25,973 nucleotides of DNA, taken from contig JACCXG010000323.1 of NCBI GenBank assembly GCA_013697225.1, forward strand, positions 1-25,973. The letters run 5' to 3'. This stretch comes from Acidobacteriota bacterium (lineage in GTDB: Bacteria; Acidobacteriota; Vicinamibacteria; Vicinamibacterales; 2-12-FULL-66-21). The position numbers and the translations under genes are program-made. Shown piece by piece: positions 7,357-15,886 of this stretch. Numbering within the stretch: the stretch's first letter is position 1; each line of letters opens with the position of its first letter. The notes beneath the pieces were generated by a model. The model saw only the letters and a program-made list of their open reading frames with translations, was not told the origin of the DNA and ran no database searches.

Positions 7357-8343
7357 TCAGGGGCCGCAGTACTGATCGCGAAACTCGCGGAAGGTAAGGG
7401 GACGGGCGCCGAGTTCCCCTACGGCGTACTCGAAGAAGCGCTCCAGGCGTTCGCAGAACGCGTCGAGCTCCTCCTGGGTACGGTTATAGGGGCTCCCTCC
7501 GACGATGGCTTCGCTCGAGTGGAAGAGCAGGTTGAGCACCGGCTCCTGCCATCGGGTCAGGTCGCGCGCGAGCGTGCACATGTCCTCGAGCGATGAGTAG
7601 GAGGGGCGCAGCCAGCGGAGTCGCAGGAGCCCCAGGGCGCGCAAGGCACGCTTGGTCGCATACGGCCGGGGGACTCGGGCGTACGCGTACTGCAGCGTCC
7701 GCGGGAGGCGCCGGTTCAAGGCGGCGGAGACGGGCACCTCGAGCACGTTGCTCGACCCGGGAGTCACCGCGCTGTCGTACGCCAGAAAGTACGGCTTCAG
7801 ACGCGCTTCGACGAACTCCGGGCCTCCCTTGTGCCGCTCGTTGAAGAGCGGCGCAACGCTCGAATCGATCAGATAGCCAAGCCGTTCGAGGCCGGCCACG
7901 TGCGCGGCCGAGAACCCGAAGCGGCCGGACCGGTAGGACACGGGCGTGCAGCCGACCGCCGCTTCGATGGACGCCGTGAGCGTTTCCAGCTGCTCTTCGA
8001 ACTGCGTGCGCGGGAGCATGCAGGCATACGGGTGCCGCTTCACGTCGTCCGCTGTGCACGGCGGTGTTTCCCACGCGTGATGGTGCGCCCCGACCTCGCA
8101 GTCTCCCGCTGCAAGCAGGCCACGGAGCACGTCCGCCGATCTCCCGTCGGTCGCAACCGGATGGGTGATGACATACGTCGGCCTGACGCCGTGACGGGCA
8201 AACAGCGCGTGGAGCCTGGGGAGGGCGTAGATGTTCTCGAATCGCTGGTTCGCGCGGGACGCCGGATCCCACTGGTTGTCCCCTTCGGTGTCGATCCCGA
8301 CGAGCAGGTGCATTTGATGTGTGGCGCTCACGAAGGGGGTCAC
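7357..8343 (-). CDS. Polysaccharide deacetylase-like (NodB-type) protein
   Basis: About 328 residues from the chosen start. The NodB-like (β/α)-barrel motifs are HLLVGIDTEGDNQW (first acid motif, D18/E20), YVITHPV, EVGAHHHAWETPP (metal-site histidines near 87-89), and YRSGRFGFS in the position of the third motif. Family members remove N-acetyl groups from amino sugars, usually in extracellular or periplasmic glycans. No signal peptide is visible here, so it may act on cytoplasmic lipid-linked sugars. The chosen start is GTG at 8343, which overlaps the upstream acetyltransferase stop as GTGA and suggests translational coupling; an AGGA lies three bases upstream, rather close. Alternatives are GTG at 8379 (longest frame) and ATG at 8313, just before the first motif. 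The exact substrate is unknown. Confidence 0.85.
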   Translation of the reverse strand: MTPFVSATHQMHLLVGIDTEGDNQWDPASRANQRFENIYALPRLHALFARHGVRPTYVITHPVATDGRSADVLRGLLAAGDCEVGAHHHAWETPPCTADDVKRHPYACMLPRTQFEEQLETLTASIEAAVGCTPVSYRSGRFGFSAAHVAGLERLGYLIDSSVAPLFNERHKGGPEFVEARLKPYFLAYDSAVTPGSSNVLEVPVSAALNRRLPRTLQYAYARVPRPYATKRALRALGLLRLRWLRPSYSSLEDMCTLARDLTRWQEPVLNLLFHSSEAIVGGSPYNRTQEELDAFCERLERFFEYAVGELGARPLTFREFRDQYCGP

Positions 8344-9383
8344 CGATCCTGGTCGGAGTCCCCGAGCGTGACGTGCCACCGGTCCGTTCCCTCGTAGAAC
8401 GACGGCGGGAGCTCCACCGCATTCACCTTGACCACGAACTCCATCGTCGACTTGACCTGGAAGTATCCCGACTTCCTGATAAGGCGCCGAAAGCCGGCAT
8501 GCATGGCGAACGTGCGGATCTTGTCGGAGTCTGCCCGTCGGGCCTCACGATCGACCCAGCCGAGCAGGGTGGTCACCCCGTCCTCGTCTTCGGGGTCCGC
8601 GAGGAAGTCGACGAGCAGCGTGACGCGTCCGCGTGGCTCGTGCAGATGTCGGTAGACGGCATAGCCAACGTTCCGGTCCTGCCGCCTGAGCGCGGCGATC
8701 CAGTACCGGACGTGGGGCGCGCCCGTGAACTTCCAGTTGAGATACGCCGCATCGCGGCGAACGGCCAGGTCGAACTTCGGGGCGAGGGATTCCCACAGGG
8801 CCGTGAAGCTGTCGTCGAACCGGTGGAGGATCCGGACCTCCGCGGTGAGCGGCCGTGGTCTCGAGATGATCCTGATGAGCGGCAGCGTGACGGCGGACAC
8901 GAGCCTGTTGACCAGGACCGGCCACTCAGGCCGGCGCAGCGCGCGTCGCGTCAGCGGCTTCACAAAGCACGGCACCGGTCCCACGTCAGGCCAGCGCAGC
9001 TTCTGGAACAGGCGGTACGAGGAGTCGGACAGGCCGAGCCCCAGGGAGGCGCCCACGTTGCGATCCCACGTGCGGAAGAGCACTTCACCGAGGCCCTGCC
9101 GCTGCCGTTCGGGGGCCACCATGACGTCCATGCCCCAGGATCCCTGGACTTCTCGACCGCCGAGCGACAGGCGCACCGGCATGGTGGCGTACTGCCCGAC
9201 GACGGCGGGGCCTTCGTGGGCGACCCAGATCTCCGGCTCGTGTCCCGGGTTGTTGGGGTTGCGGCTGTACTGCCACTCCCATCGAAGACGGCTGGATTCA
9301 GCCGCGTCAATCCCGAACACCCGCCGGTACAGCGCATCCACCGCACGGCGGTCTTCACGGCGATACCTCAGCACCTCCGCCAC
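8340..9383 (-). CDS. GNAT family N-acetyltransferase
   Basis: A 347-residue protein with a GNAT domain in the first half. RYRREDRRAVDALYRRVFG begins the fold, IWVAHEGPAVVGQYATMPV follows, and the acetyl-CoA pyrophosphate-binding loop is VMVAPERQRQGLGEVLF (about 87-103, R/Q-x-x-G-x-G). The second half has a further GNAT-like pattern with YWIAALRRQDRNVGYAVYR and VTLLVDFLADPED, suggesting a tandem or FemX-like double-domain protein. It probably acylates a sugar amine or glycan precursor in this locus. It starts at GTG 9383, two bases after the methyltransferase stop, and its stop overlaps the next gene. Because a deacetylase-like gene is directly coupled, the pair may exchange acyl groups on the same amino sugar (inference). 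Confidence 0.87.
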   Translation of the reverse strand: MAEVLRYRREDRRAVDALYRRVFGIDAAESSRLRWEWQYSRNPNNPGHEPEIWVAHEGPAVVGQYATMPVRLSLGGREVQGSWGMDVMVAPERQRQGLGEVLFRTWDRNVGASLGLGLSDSSYRLFQKLRWPDVGPVPCFVKPLTRRALRRPEWPVLVNRLVSAVTLPLIRIISRPRPLTAEVRILHRFDDSFTALWESLAPKFDLAVRRDAAYLNWKFTGAPHVRYWIAALRRQDRNVGYAVYRHLHEPRGRVTLLVDFLADPEDEDGVTTLLGWVDREARRADSDKIRTFAMHAGFRRLIRKSGYFQVKSTMEFVVKVNAVELPPSFYEGTDRWHVTLGDSDQDR

Positions 9384-9385
9384 GC

Positions 9386-10288
9386 CTAGGCTCCTGCCCC
9401 TGTCGTCGCGGGTGGAGCGTCGTGGCCGTTCAGGGCCAGCACGTACTCCATGTTGCTGATGAAGACGTTCTGCGCTGCCGGGTGGTCCCTGAGCCAGCGT
9501 CCAAGTGCCGAGGGCAAGCGGCGCACGGTCTGCGTAACGTGAAGCTCCTCACGCACCACCCGGAGTCCGGCGGCAGCAATCTGCCCGCGAAGACGTGAGA
9601 CGGTCACCTTCTCGAGAAGGTCGTCCTCCTTGACCTCGCCGCGGCGGGCCGCCCTGATGAACGAGTTCTCGTGCGCCGGCTCCCGGAGTGTCCAGGGCGC
9701 GTGCCTCGCGAGCAGGCGGAAGGCCGAGAACGCGACCGTGCGTCCAGCGATGAGGTGCAGAGGCACGGGGATTCGGAGCCGGGGCAGGTGCGCACCGGCA
9801 AATGACAGATATGGCGAGGTCGAGAGATACACGTGGCCGCCGGGCGCGAGCACGCGGGCGCACTCCCGCAGATAACGGGGGGCGTCGCCGACATGCTCGA
9901 TGACCGCGTGGGAGAGGACGAGGTCGAATGACGCCGTGACGAACGGCAACGCCATCCCGTCGGCAAGTGCGAAGTGGAGGTTCCCCATCTGACGCTCGCG
10001 CGCGAGCCTGACCCCTGCGTCCCGGAAGCGCTCGACGGGGTCGATTCCCACAACGGTTCCAACCTCCTCGGCAAGCGACAGCGGCATCCCGCCACCCCCG
10101 CAGCCGGCGTCGAGCACCCGCCCGCCGAGGGGCACCCCGGCACGTGCGAGGAACGCGATCACCTTCGCGCTGCGGTAGTACTCGAACAGGGCGTAGTCGT
10201 ATTCGGAGCGGAAGCGGAGATCCGCGTGCGCCTTGATGGCGCGGTTGTCAATGGCACGCACGGCCCATGTCGTCCCCGGGCCGCCCAT
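9386..10288 (-). CDS. Class I SAM-dependent methyltransferase
   Basis: A 300-residue Rossmann methyltransferase. Motif I is VLDAGCGGGG (58-67), the acidic residue for the ribose hydroxyls lies in VVGIDPV (D83), motif II-like LPFVTASFDLVLS is at 114-126 with AVIEHV following, and motif III RVLAPGGHVYLS is at 145-156. The C-terminal region is specific to this subfamily and unassigned. In a glycan locus it probably O- or N-methylates a sugar or lipid carrier, although a substrate cannot be shown. ATG at 10288 lies inside the end of the upstream membrane-protein gene (41-base overlap), with a GGAGG eleven bases upstream. GTG at 10261 would reduce the overlap. It is followed by the GNAT gene after two bases. 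Confidence 0.92.
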   Translation of the reverse strand: MGGPGTTWAVRAIDNRAIKAHADLRFRSEYDYALFEYYRSAKVIAFLARAGVPLGGRVLDAGCGGGGMPLSLAEEVGTVVGIDPVERFRDAGVRLARERQMGNLHFALADGMALPFVTASFDLVLSHAVIEHVGDAPRYLRECARVLAPGGHVYLSTSPYLSFAGAHLPRLRIPVPLHLIAGRTVAFSAFRLLARHAPWTLREPAHENSFIRAARRGEVKEDDLLEKVTVSRLRGQIAAAGLRVVREELHVTQTVRRLPSALGRWLRDHPAAQNVFISNMEYVLALNGHDAPPATTGAGA

Positions 10289-11981
10289 CCGGCTGCCGCC
10301 CTCCGAACTTGTCGATCAATGCTGCGCGGTCGTGGCCGGTCGACGTCTCCGCCACGGCAAAGGTCATGACAACGCGCCGCTCGGGGTAGGCTTCGAGGAC
10401 GTCAGCGATGACGGGCCCCTCGTAGCCGATACGGGGCGCGACGTACGTCAGAATATATCGCACATCATCACGTGCGGTGCGGTCGCTGTAATTGCCGAAG
10501 TTGCGGCCGACGAACACCGGCCGGATCCGGTTTTCGAGCGCCAGGCCGTTGGCGAGCTTCCCGTGCACCAGCGTGTCAGGAGGAAGGCAGTCTGCAAGGA
10601 GGCGGGACGCCGCGACGTTCTTGTAGCTGCGCCCCATGCTCCACTGGACGAACTGCGCCACGTCTCCGGCAGACACCAGGCCTATCACGGCAAGCGCGGC
10701 GGCAGGGCTCCACCGCTCGGTTGCGGCCCACGAGGCCACGCGCGGCCAGAAAGCATAGAGCAGCAGGGTGGCGGCCAGCGCGACTCCTGCAGCCAGCCGC
10801 ACGTTGGGACTGATCTCATACAGGCGGAAGACGCGTACGACTGCCCCGGCCATCACGTAGAACCCGTAGGCCGCCACCGGCAGTGCGACGGCAGCCTGAG
10901 CCCGGGTGAGCCTGGCCAGCTCCGGACCAGCAAGCGCCCGACGCCCGCCGAGCACCAGCGCCGCCACGGCCACTGCGGCGGGAATCAGAAACACGAAGCG
11001 CCGCTCGTTCCCCACGTCGTGCACGAGGAGCTCCAGCGTGCCTATTGCCAGCCAGCCGAGCAGGAGCCGTTCCGGTGGTACGAGCGTCCGCCACCGCGCA
11101 AGGGAGGCCAGACCGCCGATCGTGGCGACGACGATGACCAGCCACGAGCGTGTCAGCACGTCGTGAAGGATCGGGAAACCGGAGACACGATCCATCACGG
11201 AGCGAAGGTCGTACGTTGGTTTCCGTGTGACCGACATCTGCCAGTTGTAGAACTGGTACTCGGCCCAGTGCGGCCCGACGAAGACCGCAAGGGCCACCAG
11301 GCCTCCCGCGGCAAGCCCGGCAAGCACGCCAATCGACGCCCGCCGCGCCGCGTCCGTGCTGACGGTACGTGGCAGGATCCAGCACAGCACGGCGTCCAGT
11401 GCGATGGCGGCGACGAAGAACGCCGCTGCCGCTTTCGTGAAGAAGGCCAGGAGGGCACACACGCCGGCCAGCACACCCCACCAGGGCCGCTCCTGCGCGC
11501 GCACGTAGCAGTACCACCCGGCGACGACGAATGCGGCCATTGTCGTTTCCATGAGCGCTGCCCGGTTGTACATGACGTAGACGTAGTTGGTCCCGAGGAG
11601 CAGGCCCGCGATGATACCGGCAGTCCAACCACCCAGACGGCGGACACCGAGCGCCAGCAGCCACACCGACGCGAAGCCCGCGACGACTGACACGAGGCGG
11701 GCCTGCCAGACACCCACGCCCAGGGCGGCAAACGACAGGTACTCCAGCAGCGTAAACACCGGGGCGATGTACATCGGGTTCCACGCGTCGAGGGACCACG
11801 CGCCCCATATCGCGCGGTTCCGCGCATTGTGGACCCAGGCCCCTTCGTCGTGCCAGACGATCCCTACCGGAGCGTTCCACGGAGGATCGGCTGTCGGGAA
11901 CAGCACGCGGAGCGCGGCGGCCAGGGCGAGGACCCCGGCGAGCGCGAGGACGAACCGCCTATTCGCGTCTGATCCAGACAT
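10248..11981 (-). CDS. GT39-like polytopic membrane glycosyltransferase
   Basis: About 577 residues from ATG 11981, with roughly a dozen hydrophobic helices and a C-terminal extramembrane domain (YKNVAASRLLADCLPPDTLVHG onward). The first periplasmic loop has the acidic pair in IVWHDEGAWVHNARN, the position of the catalytic DE motif in the ArnT/PMT (GT39) superfamily. A second loop holds NWQMSVTRKP. Such enzymes transfer sugars from polyprenyl-phosphate donors on the periplasmic face. The open frame extends to 12035, but those extra residues (MPSGCSRSIARCQ) sit before a better MSGSDANRR start and lie in the upstream gene, so I prefer 11981, which leaves a 23-base overlap with the preceding gene. 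It probably uses a lipid-phosphate sugar, possibly one made by the adjacent GT2 (inference). Confidence 0.82.
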   Translation of the reverse strand: MSGSDANRRFVLALAGVLALAAALRVLFPTADPPWNAPVGIVWHDEGAWVHNARNRAIWGAWSLDAWNPMYIAPVFTLLEYLSFAALGVGVWQARLVSVVAGFASVWLLALGVRRLGGWTAGIIAGLLLGTNYVYVMYNRAALMETTMAAFVVAGWYCYVRAQERPWWGVLAGVCALLAFFTKAAAAFFVAAIALDAVLCWILPRTVSTDAARRASIGVLAGLAAGGLVALAVFVGPHWAEYQFYNWQMSVTRKPTYDLRSVMDRVSGFPILHDVLTRSWLVIVVATIGGLASLARWRTLVPPERLLLGWLAIGTLELLVHDVGNERRFVFLIPAAVAVAALVLGGRRALAGPELARLTRAQAAVALPVAAYGFYVMAGAVVRVFRLYEISPNVRLAAGVALAATLLLYAFWPRVASWAATERWSPAAALAVIGLVSAGDVAQFVQWSMGRSYKNVAASRLLADCLPPDTLVHGKLANGLALENRIRPVFVGRNFGNYSDRTARDDVRYILTYVAPRIGYEGPVIADVLEAYPERRVVMTFAVAETSTGHDRAALIDKFGGRQPDGRPGDDMGRACH

Positions 11982-13626
11982 CGAATCCGTCAGGGCCTGG
12001 CATCTGGCGATACTCCGACTGCAGCCACTCGGCAAGCACCGGGGTGGTCAGGAAGAACTCCGCTGAATCGGTCACGTCAGGCGCCCAGTCGTCGACCTGC
12101 AGCGCCACGACCGCCGGCCGGGCGCGTTCGAGCTCCGCGCGCACCCCCGCAACCCCGTAGCCGGGCCGCCCCTCGTTGAACCCCGCGATTACAGGACGGC
12201 TCCAGAAAAAGCGGGACGCACTGACCCTGTCTGCGTGCAGATAGGCCGCAGGCGTAAAGCCGAAGAGATACACGGGTGAGTCCGGTGCGCTGTGCGCCTG
12301 CATGAGCCGGCCGACCTGCGCCGCGCCGAGCGCCGTGTATTTCTGCCCGTCCACGTAGCGCGCCAGGTAGGTCTCACGCGTCATCCGTCCTGCCAGTGCC
12401 TGCGCATCGAACAGCGTCTGCTCGGCAAGCTTGCTGAACTGGTTTACTCGCGCCACCGCGACGGCGACGACGAGCATGCCGATGGTCAGGGCAGCGCGGG
12501 CAGCCATCGGCGGGAATCTCTCCCGTACGGCCCCCGCCGCCAGCGCGCCCCCCCACGCCGCCGCCAGCGCGAGCCCGGGTCCGGCCTGAACGAAGTATTG
12601 AGGAAGGCCGCGGCTGCCGTTGATGGCCACCGACAGGCAGGCTGCGGCAACCCAGATCACCGGTATGAGTCGGGCCCGATCCCGAACCCCGGCCACGAGC
12701 AGGACGGCACAGCCCGCGCCGCCCAGCGTCCAGAGGGCATCGACACGCGCGTGCTGGATGGGAAAGGTGAGGAGGTAGGTCAGAAAGTGCAGCGGCCCGC
12801 TGTAGGTCTCTCCCGAGTAACGGACGTTGTAGAGAACCGTCGCATCGTAGACCGTCCCGAGCGCGTCAGTGAAGATCAGGAGGAAGGCGAGCGGGAACGC
12901 CGCGTACCCGGCCGCGAACGGGCCGGCCCGCCGAAAGGTGAGTGCGCCGGCGCCCAGCACGCCCGCTGCCGCCGCGGCACCATATACGCCTGCGTTGTAC
13001 TTGAACGTGAAGGCGGCCCCCAGCAGCAGCCCCGCGCCCGCGTACCGCCAGGCATCCCTCCCTCCCGCTTCGGACAGACTGGCCGGCAGGGGACGGGACC
13101 GGATCAGCAGGAAGGCGGCAGCCGTCACCGCCAGCGCGATGAAGATCTCCGCCTGCCCGCGTACGCGAACTCCTCCAAGGCGGAAGAACGCCGGGTTTGA
13201 CAGGAGGAGGTAGACGAGCGCAGCGCCGGCGCCGACGCTGTGACTCGTAAGCTCACGTCCGATCAGGAAGAGCAGCGCGGCGATCCCTGCGGCGGCAAGG
13301 GCATCGGCGGCGGCGACCGCTCCGTCGGCTGGCCAGGCGGCGCGCAGCAGCGCGTACGTATAGTGAATCGCCGGCGGCTTCTGGTCCCAGGCGTCCACGT
13401 ACGGGCGCTCCCCCGCGAGAATGCGCTCCCCGACATACGCGTACAGCGACTGATCGGCACCCATCGGTTGCGCGAGCGACGGAAGGCGAAGGCCCAGGAG
13501 TACGGCCGCCGTGAGCAGGAGGATGGCGGTCGACGTACGCGATCGTGCGGCTGCCGGCGCGCTTGGTTTATAGTGCTGGCGAGCCAGATACGTGTCCGTC
13601 GAAACGTCCCCCGTCCTCTCCATCAT
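11959..13626 (-). CDS. GT39-family (PMT/ArnT-like) membrane glycosyltransferase
   Basis: A 555-residue protein with an N-terminal TM helix (about 33-52) followed by GADQSLYAYVGERILAGERPYVDAWDQKPPAIHY, the GT39 first loop: an acidic catalytic site (here DQ rather than DE) and the DxKPP sequence common in bacterial family members. About eleven further hydrophobic segments follow, ending in a soluble C-terminal tail. It would transfer a sugar from a polyprenyl-phosphate donor at the outer face of the inner membrane. In-frame starts are limited to ATG 13626 or ATG 13623; no ATG/GTG/TTG follows before the first helix. The 5' end therefore overlaps the divergent GT2 gene. It leads a long minus-strand run of glycan genes. 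The Asp-Gln replacement deserves attention but may be tolerated. Confidence 0.88.
   Translation of the reverse strand: MMERTGDVSTDTYLARQHYKPSAPAAARSRTSTAILLLTAAVLLGLRLPSLAQPMGADQSLYAYVGERILAGERPYVDAWDQKPPAIHYTYALLRAAWPADGAVAAADALAAAGIAALLFLIGRELTSHSVGAGAALVYLLLSNPAFFRLGGVRVRGQAEIFIALAVTAAAFLLIRSRPLPASLSEAGGRDAWRYAGAGLLLGAAFTFKYNAGVYGAAAAAGVLGAGALTFRRAGPFAAGYAAFPLAFLLIFTDALGTVYDATVLYNVRYSGETYSGPLHFLTYLLTFPIQHARVDALWTLGGAGCAVLLVAGVRDRARLIPVIWVAAACLSVAINGSRGLPQYFVQAGPGLALAAAWGGALAAGAVRERFPPMAARAALTIGMLVVAVAVARVNQFSKLAEQTLFDAQALAGRMTRETYLARYVDGQKYTALGAAQVGRLMQAHSAPDSPVYLFGFTPAAYLHADRVSASRFFWSRPVIAGFNEGRPGYGVAGVRAELERARPAVVALQVDDWAPDVTDSAEFFLTTPVLAEWLQSEYRQMPGPDGFDVWIRRE
13569..13574 (+). promoter_or_regulatory. 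Candidate -10 box for the plus-strand GT2 gene
   Basis: TATAGT occurs 17 bases before the GTG of the GT2 gene in a locally AT-rich run (TTTATAGTG). A start of transcription near 13581 would give a leader of only about ten bases. No convincing -35 is visible. The element lies inside the coding sequence of the divergent GT39 gene. Confidence 0.4.
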
Positions 13627-14362
13627 CGTCCCGACCTACAACGAGCGCGATCGCCTGCCGGAGCTGGTGCAGGCGATCTTCGCCGCATATGCGTCCGAGT
13701 CGCTGAATGCCGAGCTGGTCATCGTGGACGACAACTCGCCGGACGGTACGGGCGCGCTGGCCGACGATCTGGCGAGGGACCACAATATCCGTGTCGTGCA
13801 CCGCGCCGGCAAGCTGGGGCTCGGAACAGCCGTCATCGAGGGTTTCGACGCCGCACGCGCCCCGATTGTCGGCGTCATCGACGCCGATATGAGCCATCCT
13901 CCGATGCTCCTCCCCCGCATGCTGGCGATCATGCGGCAGGCGGACGCCGACGCGGTGGTCGCCAGCCGGTACATCCCCGGTGGCGGCACACGGAACTGGC
14001 CGGCGACCCGCCTCCTGATGTCACGCCTGGCGTGTCTGCTCGCGCGAGGGCTGACGCCGGTGGCTGATGCCACATCGGGATTCTTCCTGATCCGCCGTGA
14101 CATTGCCCGCGGCGTCAGCATTTCTGCAGGCGGGTTCAAGATCTGCCTCGAACTGCTCGTACGCGGCCGTCCGGAGCGCGTCGTGGAGGTCCCGTACGTG
14201 TTCGTCGGGAGGACGGCAGGGGAAAGCAAGATGAACGTCAAGGAAGCGCTCGGCTACATCGTGCAGCTCCGGGCCCTGCACCGGTTCCGGCGTGGCCATC
14301 CCCGCGCGGCCCGGATCTACCAGCGGCTGACGGCAGAGGAACTGCGGCAGGCGCCGGGATGA
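13592..14362 (+). CDS. GT2 glycosyltransferase, polyprenol/dolichol-phosphate mannosyltransferase (DPM1)-like
   Basis: A 256-residue GT-A enzyme. SIIVPTYNERDRLPELV (10-26) starts the fold, VIVDDNSPDGTG (43-54) is the nucleotide-binding strand, the metal motif lies in VIDADMSHPP (D97/D99), and ASRYIPGGGTRNWP (124-137) and ESKMNVKEALGYI (211-223) match DPM1-type enzymes. There are no C-terminal TM helices, as in soluble DPM1 forms. Such enzymes move a hexose from a nucleotide sugar to polyprenyl phosphate, producing the donor used by GT39 enzymes like the two encoded on the opposite strand. It is the only plus-strand gene of the window. GTG 13592 is the only in-frame start after an upstream TAG, so its start overlaps the divergent gene. 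Confidence 0.92.
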   Translation: MSVETSPVLSIIVPTYNERDRLPELVQAIFAAYASESLNAELVIVDDNSPDGTGALADDLARDHNIRVVHRAGKLGLGTAVIEGFDAARAPIVGVIDADMSHPPMLLPRMLAIMRQADADAVVASRYIPGGGTRNWPATRLLMSRLACLLARGLTPVADATSGFFLIRRDIARGVSISAGGFKICLELLVRGRPERVVEVPYVFVGRTAGESKMNVKEALGYIVQLRALHRFRRGHPRAARIYQRLTAEELRQAPG

Positions 14363-14368
14363 TGGACC

Positions 14369-15886
14369 TCAGCGCGATTCCGCTACCGCTTTGGCTGCAC
14401 CGGCGGCCGATGCCGCTTGCCGCTCGGAGGCGTCGGCAATCGGCGCACCGAAGAGCGTCCTGACGAACACCTGCCAGACGATGCCCTGTTTCGTCAGGGC
14501 GAGGCGTGCGATGTCTCCGGCGTGGCGGGCAAGGTAACCGGGACGCAGGAAGAACCGCCGCTTCGCGCCGTTGATCGCGTCCATCACGACCTTCTCGTTC
14601 AGGCCTTGCCCCTGCAGCACGTAGTACGAGTATTCCATCTTCGTCCAGTCGTCGGCATCTGGGCCCAGCAGCCCTTCCCGCAAGCACTTCTCGTGCATGG
14701 CCGTTCCCGGGTACGGCACCGCCGGATAGAAGTTGGCGAAGTCCGGATCCAGCCGGATCGCGTACTTCACCGTCTGCTGCATTGTCTCCGGCGTCTCGCC
14801 CGGATACCCGAAGATGAAGAAGGCGAACGATCTGATGCCCGCATCGCGCATGTTCCGGAACGCCGCCTCTATCTTCTTCCGTTCCAGCCGCTTCACCATG
14901 TCCTTGCGGACATCCTCGGACTCCGTCTCGATGCCGAGCGCCAGCATCCAGCATCCCGCACGCTTGAGACGATGGACGAAGGCTGGATCGGTGAGGTTGT
15001 CGGCGCGCGCGTTGCCGAACCACTGGATCGGGAGATTTCGCGCGATGAGCTCGTCGCAGAACGCGGTGAACGACTTCACGTTGAGGGTGACCGTGTCCCC
15101 CCAGAGGTAGAAGAACTCGACACCCAGCTCTCGATAGCCGCGTTCGATCTCATCGACCAGTGCGACGGCGCTGCGTTCCCGGAACTTGTGCCCCTGATGG
15201 ACTGGCGCGACGCAGAAGTCACAGCTGTAGGGGCAGCCCCGGCTGGTCTCCACGATGACATAGGGACGGTTCACGAGGGGAAGGGCATAGCCCTTCAGGT
15301 CCAGCAGGTCCCAGGCCGGGTACGGCATCTGGAGGAAGCCGCTGAAGCTCCCGTGCTGACGATGCGGTGTCACGATCCCGTTGAGGCGCCATGTGAGGCT
15401 TCCAACCCTGCCGAGTTCGTCGGTGGAGGGGAGTCCCGCCAGCTGCACGGCGGCCTCCTCGGGTTCGCCGACGAACATCCCGTCGACCTGCGGCGCGCGA
15501 GCCATCGACTCGGCGGGGGCAGTCGATGCGTGCGGACCGAAGCAGAAGATCGGCGCGCTGTATCGGGCCTTGAGCTTCGCCATCTCGGCGACGTCCGCCT
15601 GGAGCGTCGGGGTCGTCGTGGGGAAGAGCACGAGGGTAGGGACGAAACCTTCGGCGTCGAGCCCGTCCATGACGGTCTCGGTGGTCAGGCGTCCTGCCGT
15701 CGCGTCGATCAGCCTGACCTCGCACCCCGCCTCGCGCAGCAGCGTCGCCAGCAGCACGAGCGTGTAGGGAGGCTTGGTCGTGCCGAGCACCTCTTCGCGC
15801 TCCTGGCAGCGGCCCTGGCGGGTGAACGCGATGCCGTTCAGCAGCGGCGGATTGATGAGGAGCGTGCGGCGGCCGAGCGTCGTCAC
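14369..15886 (-). CDS. B12-binding domain radical SAM protein
   Basis: A 505-residue protein. The N-terminal cobalamin-binding-like Rossmann domain (about 8-150) has LLINPPLLNG, PPYTLVLLATLLREAGCEVRLID and IFCFGPHAS; the central radical SAM domain has the [4Fe-4S] motif RGCPYSCDFC (C218, C222, C225), then FYLWGDTVTLN, WFGNARADNL, GIETESEDVRK and FGYPGETPETM. The C-terminal ~100 residues are family-specific. Relatives catalyse radical methylations, ring contractions or other C-C chemistry; the substrate here is unknown. It starts with GTG 15886, which overlaps the TAG of the preceding radical SAM gene by one base, so the two enzymes are translationally coupled and likely consecutive in a pathway. 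Its 3' end faces the GT2 gene with only six bases between the stops. Confidence 0.93.
   Translation of the reverse strand: MTTLGRRTLLINPPLLNGIAFTRQGRCQEREEVLGTTKPPYTLVLLATLLREAGCEVRLIDATAGRLTTETVMDGLDAEGFVPTLVLFPTTTPTLQADVAEMAKLKARYSAPIFCFGPHASTAPAESMARAPQVDGMFVGEPEEAAVQLAGLPSTDELGRVGSLTWRLNGIVTPHRQHGSFSGFLQMPYPAWDLLDLKGYALPLVNRPYVIVETSRGCPYSCDFCVAPVHQGHKFRERSAVALVDEIERGYRELGVEFFYLWGDTVTLNVKSFTAFCDELIARNLPIQWFGNARADNLTDPAFVHRLKRAGCWMLALGIETESEDVRKDMVKRLERKKIEAAFRNMRDAGIRSFAFFIFGYPGETPETMQQTVKYAIRLDPDFANFYPAVPYPGTAMHEKCLREGLLGPDADDWTKMEYSYYVLQGQGLNEKVVMDAINGAKRRFFLRPGYLARHAGDIARLALTKQGIVWQVFVRTLFGAPIADASERQAASAAGAAKAVAESR

Noticed and set aside
11982..12035. Longer N-terminus for the second GT39-like gene
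   Set aside because: The added residues are polar with no family resemblance and lie wholly within the preceding gene; ATG 11981 precedes the first helix.
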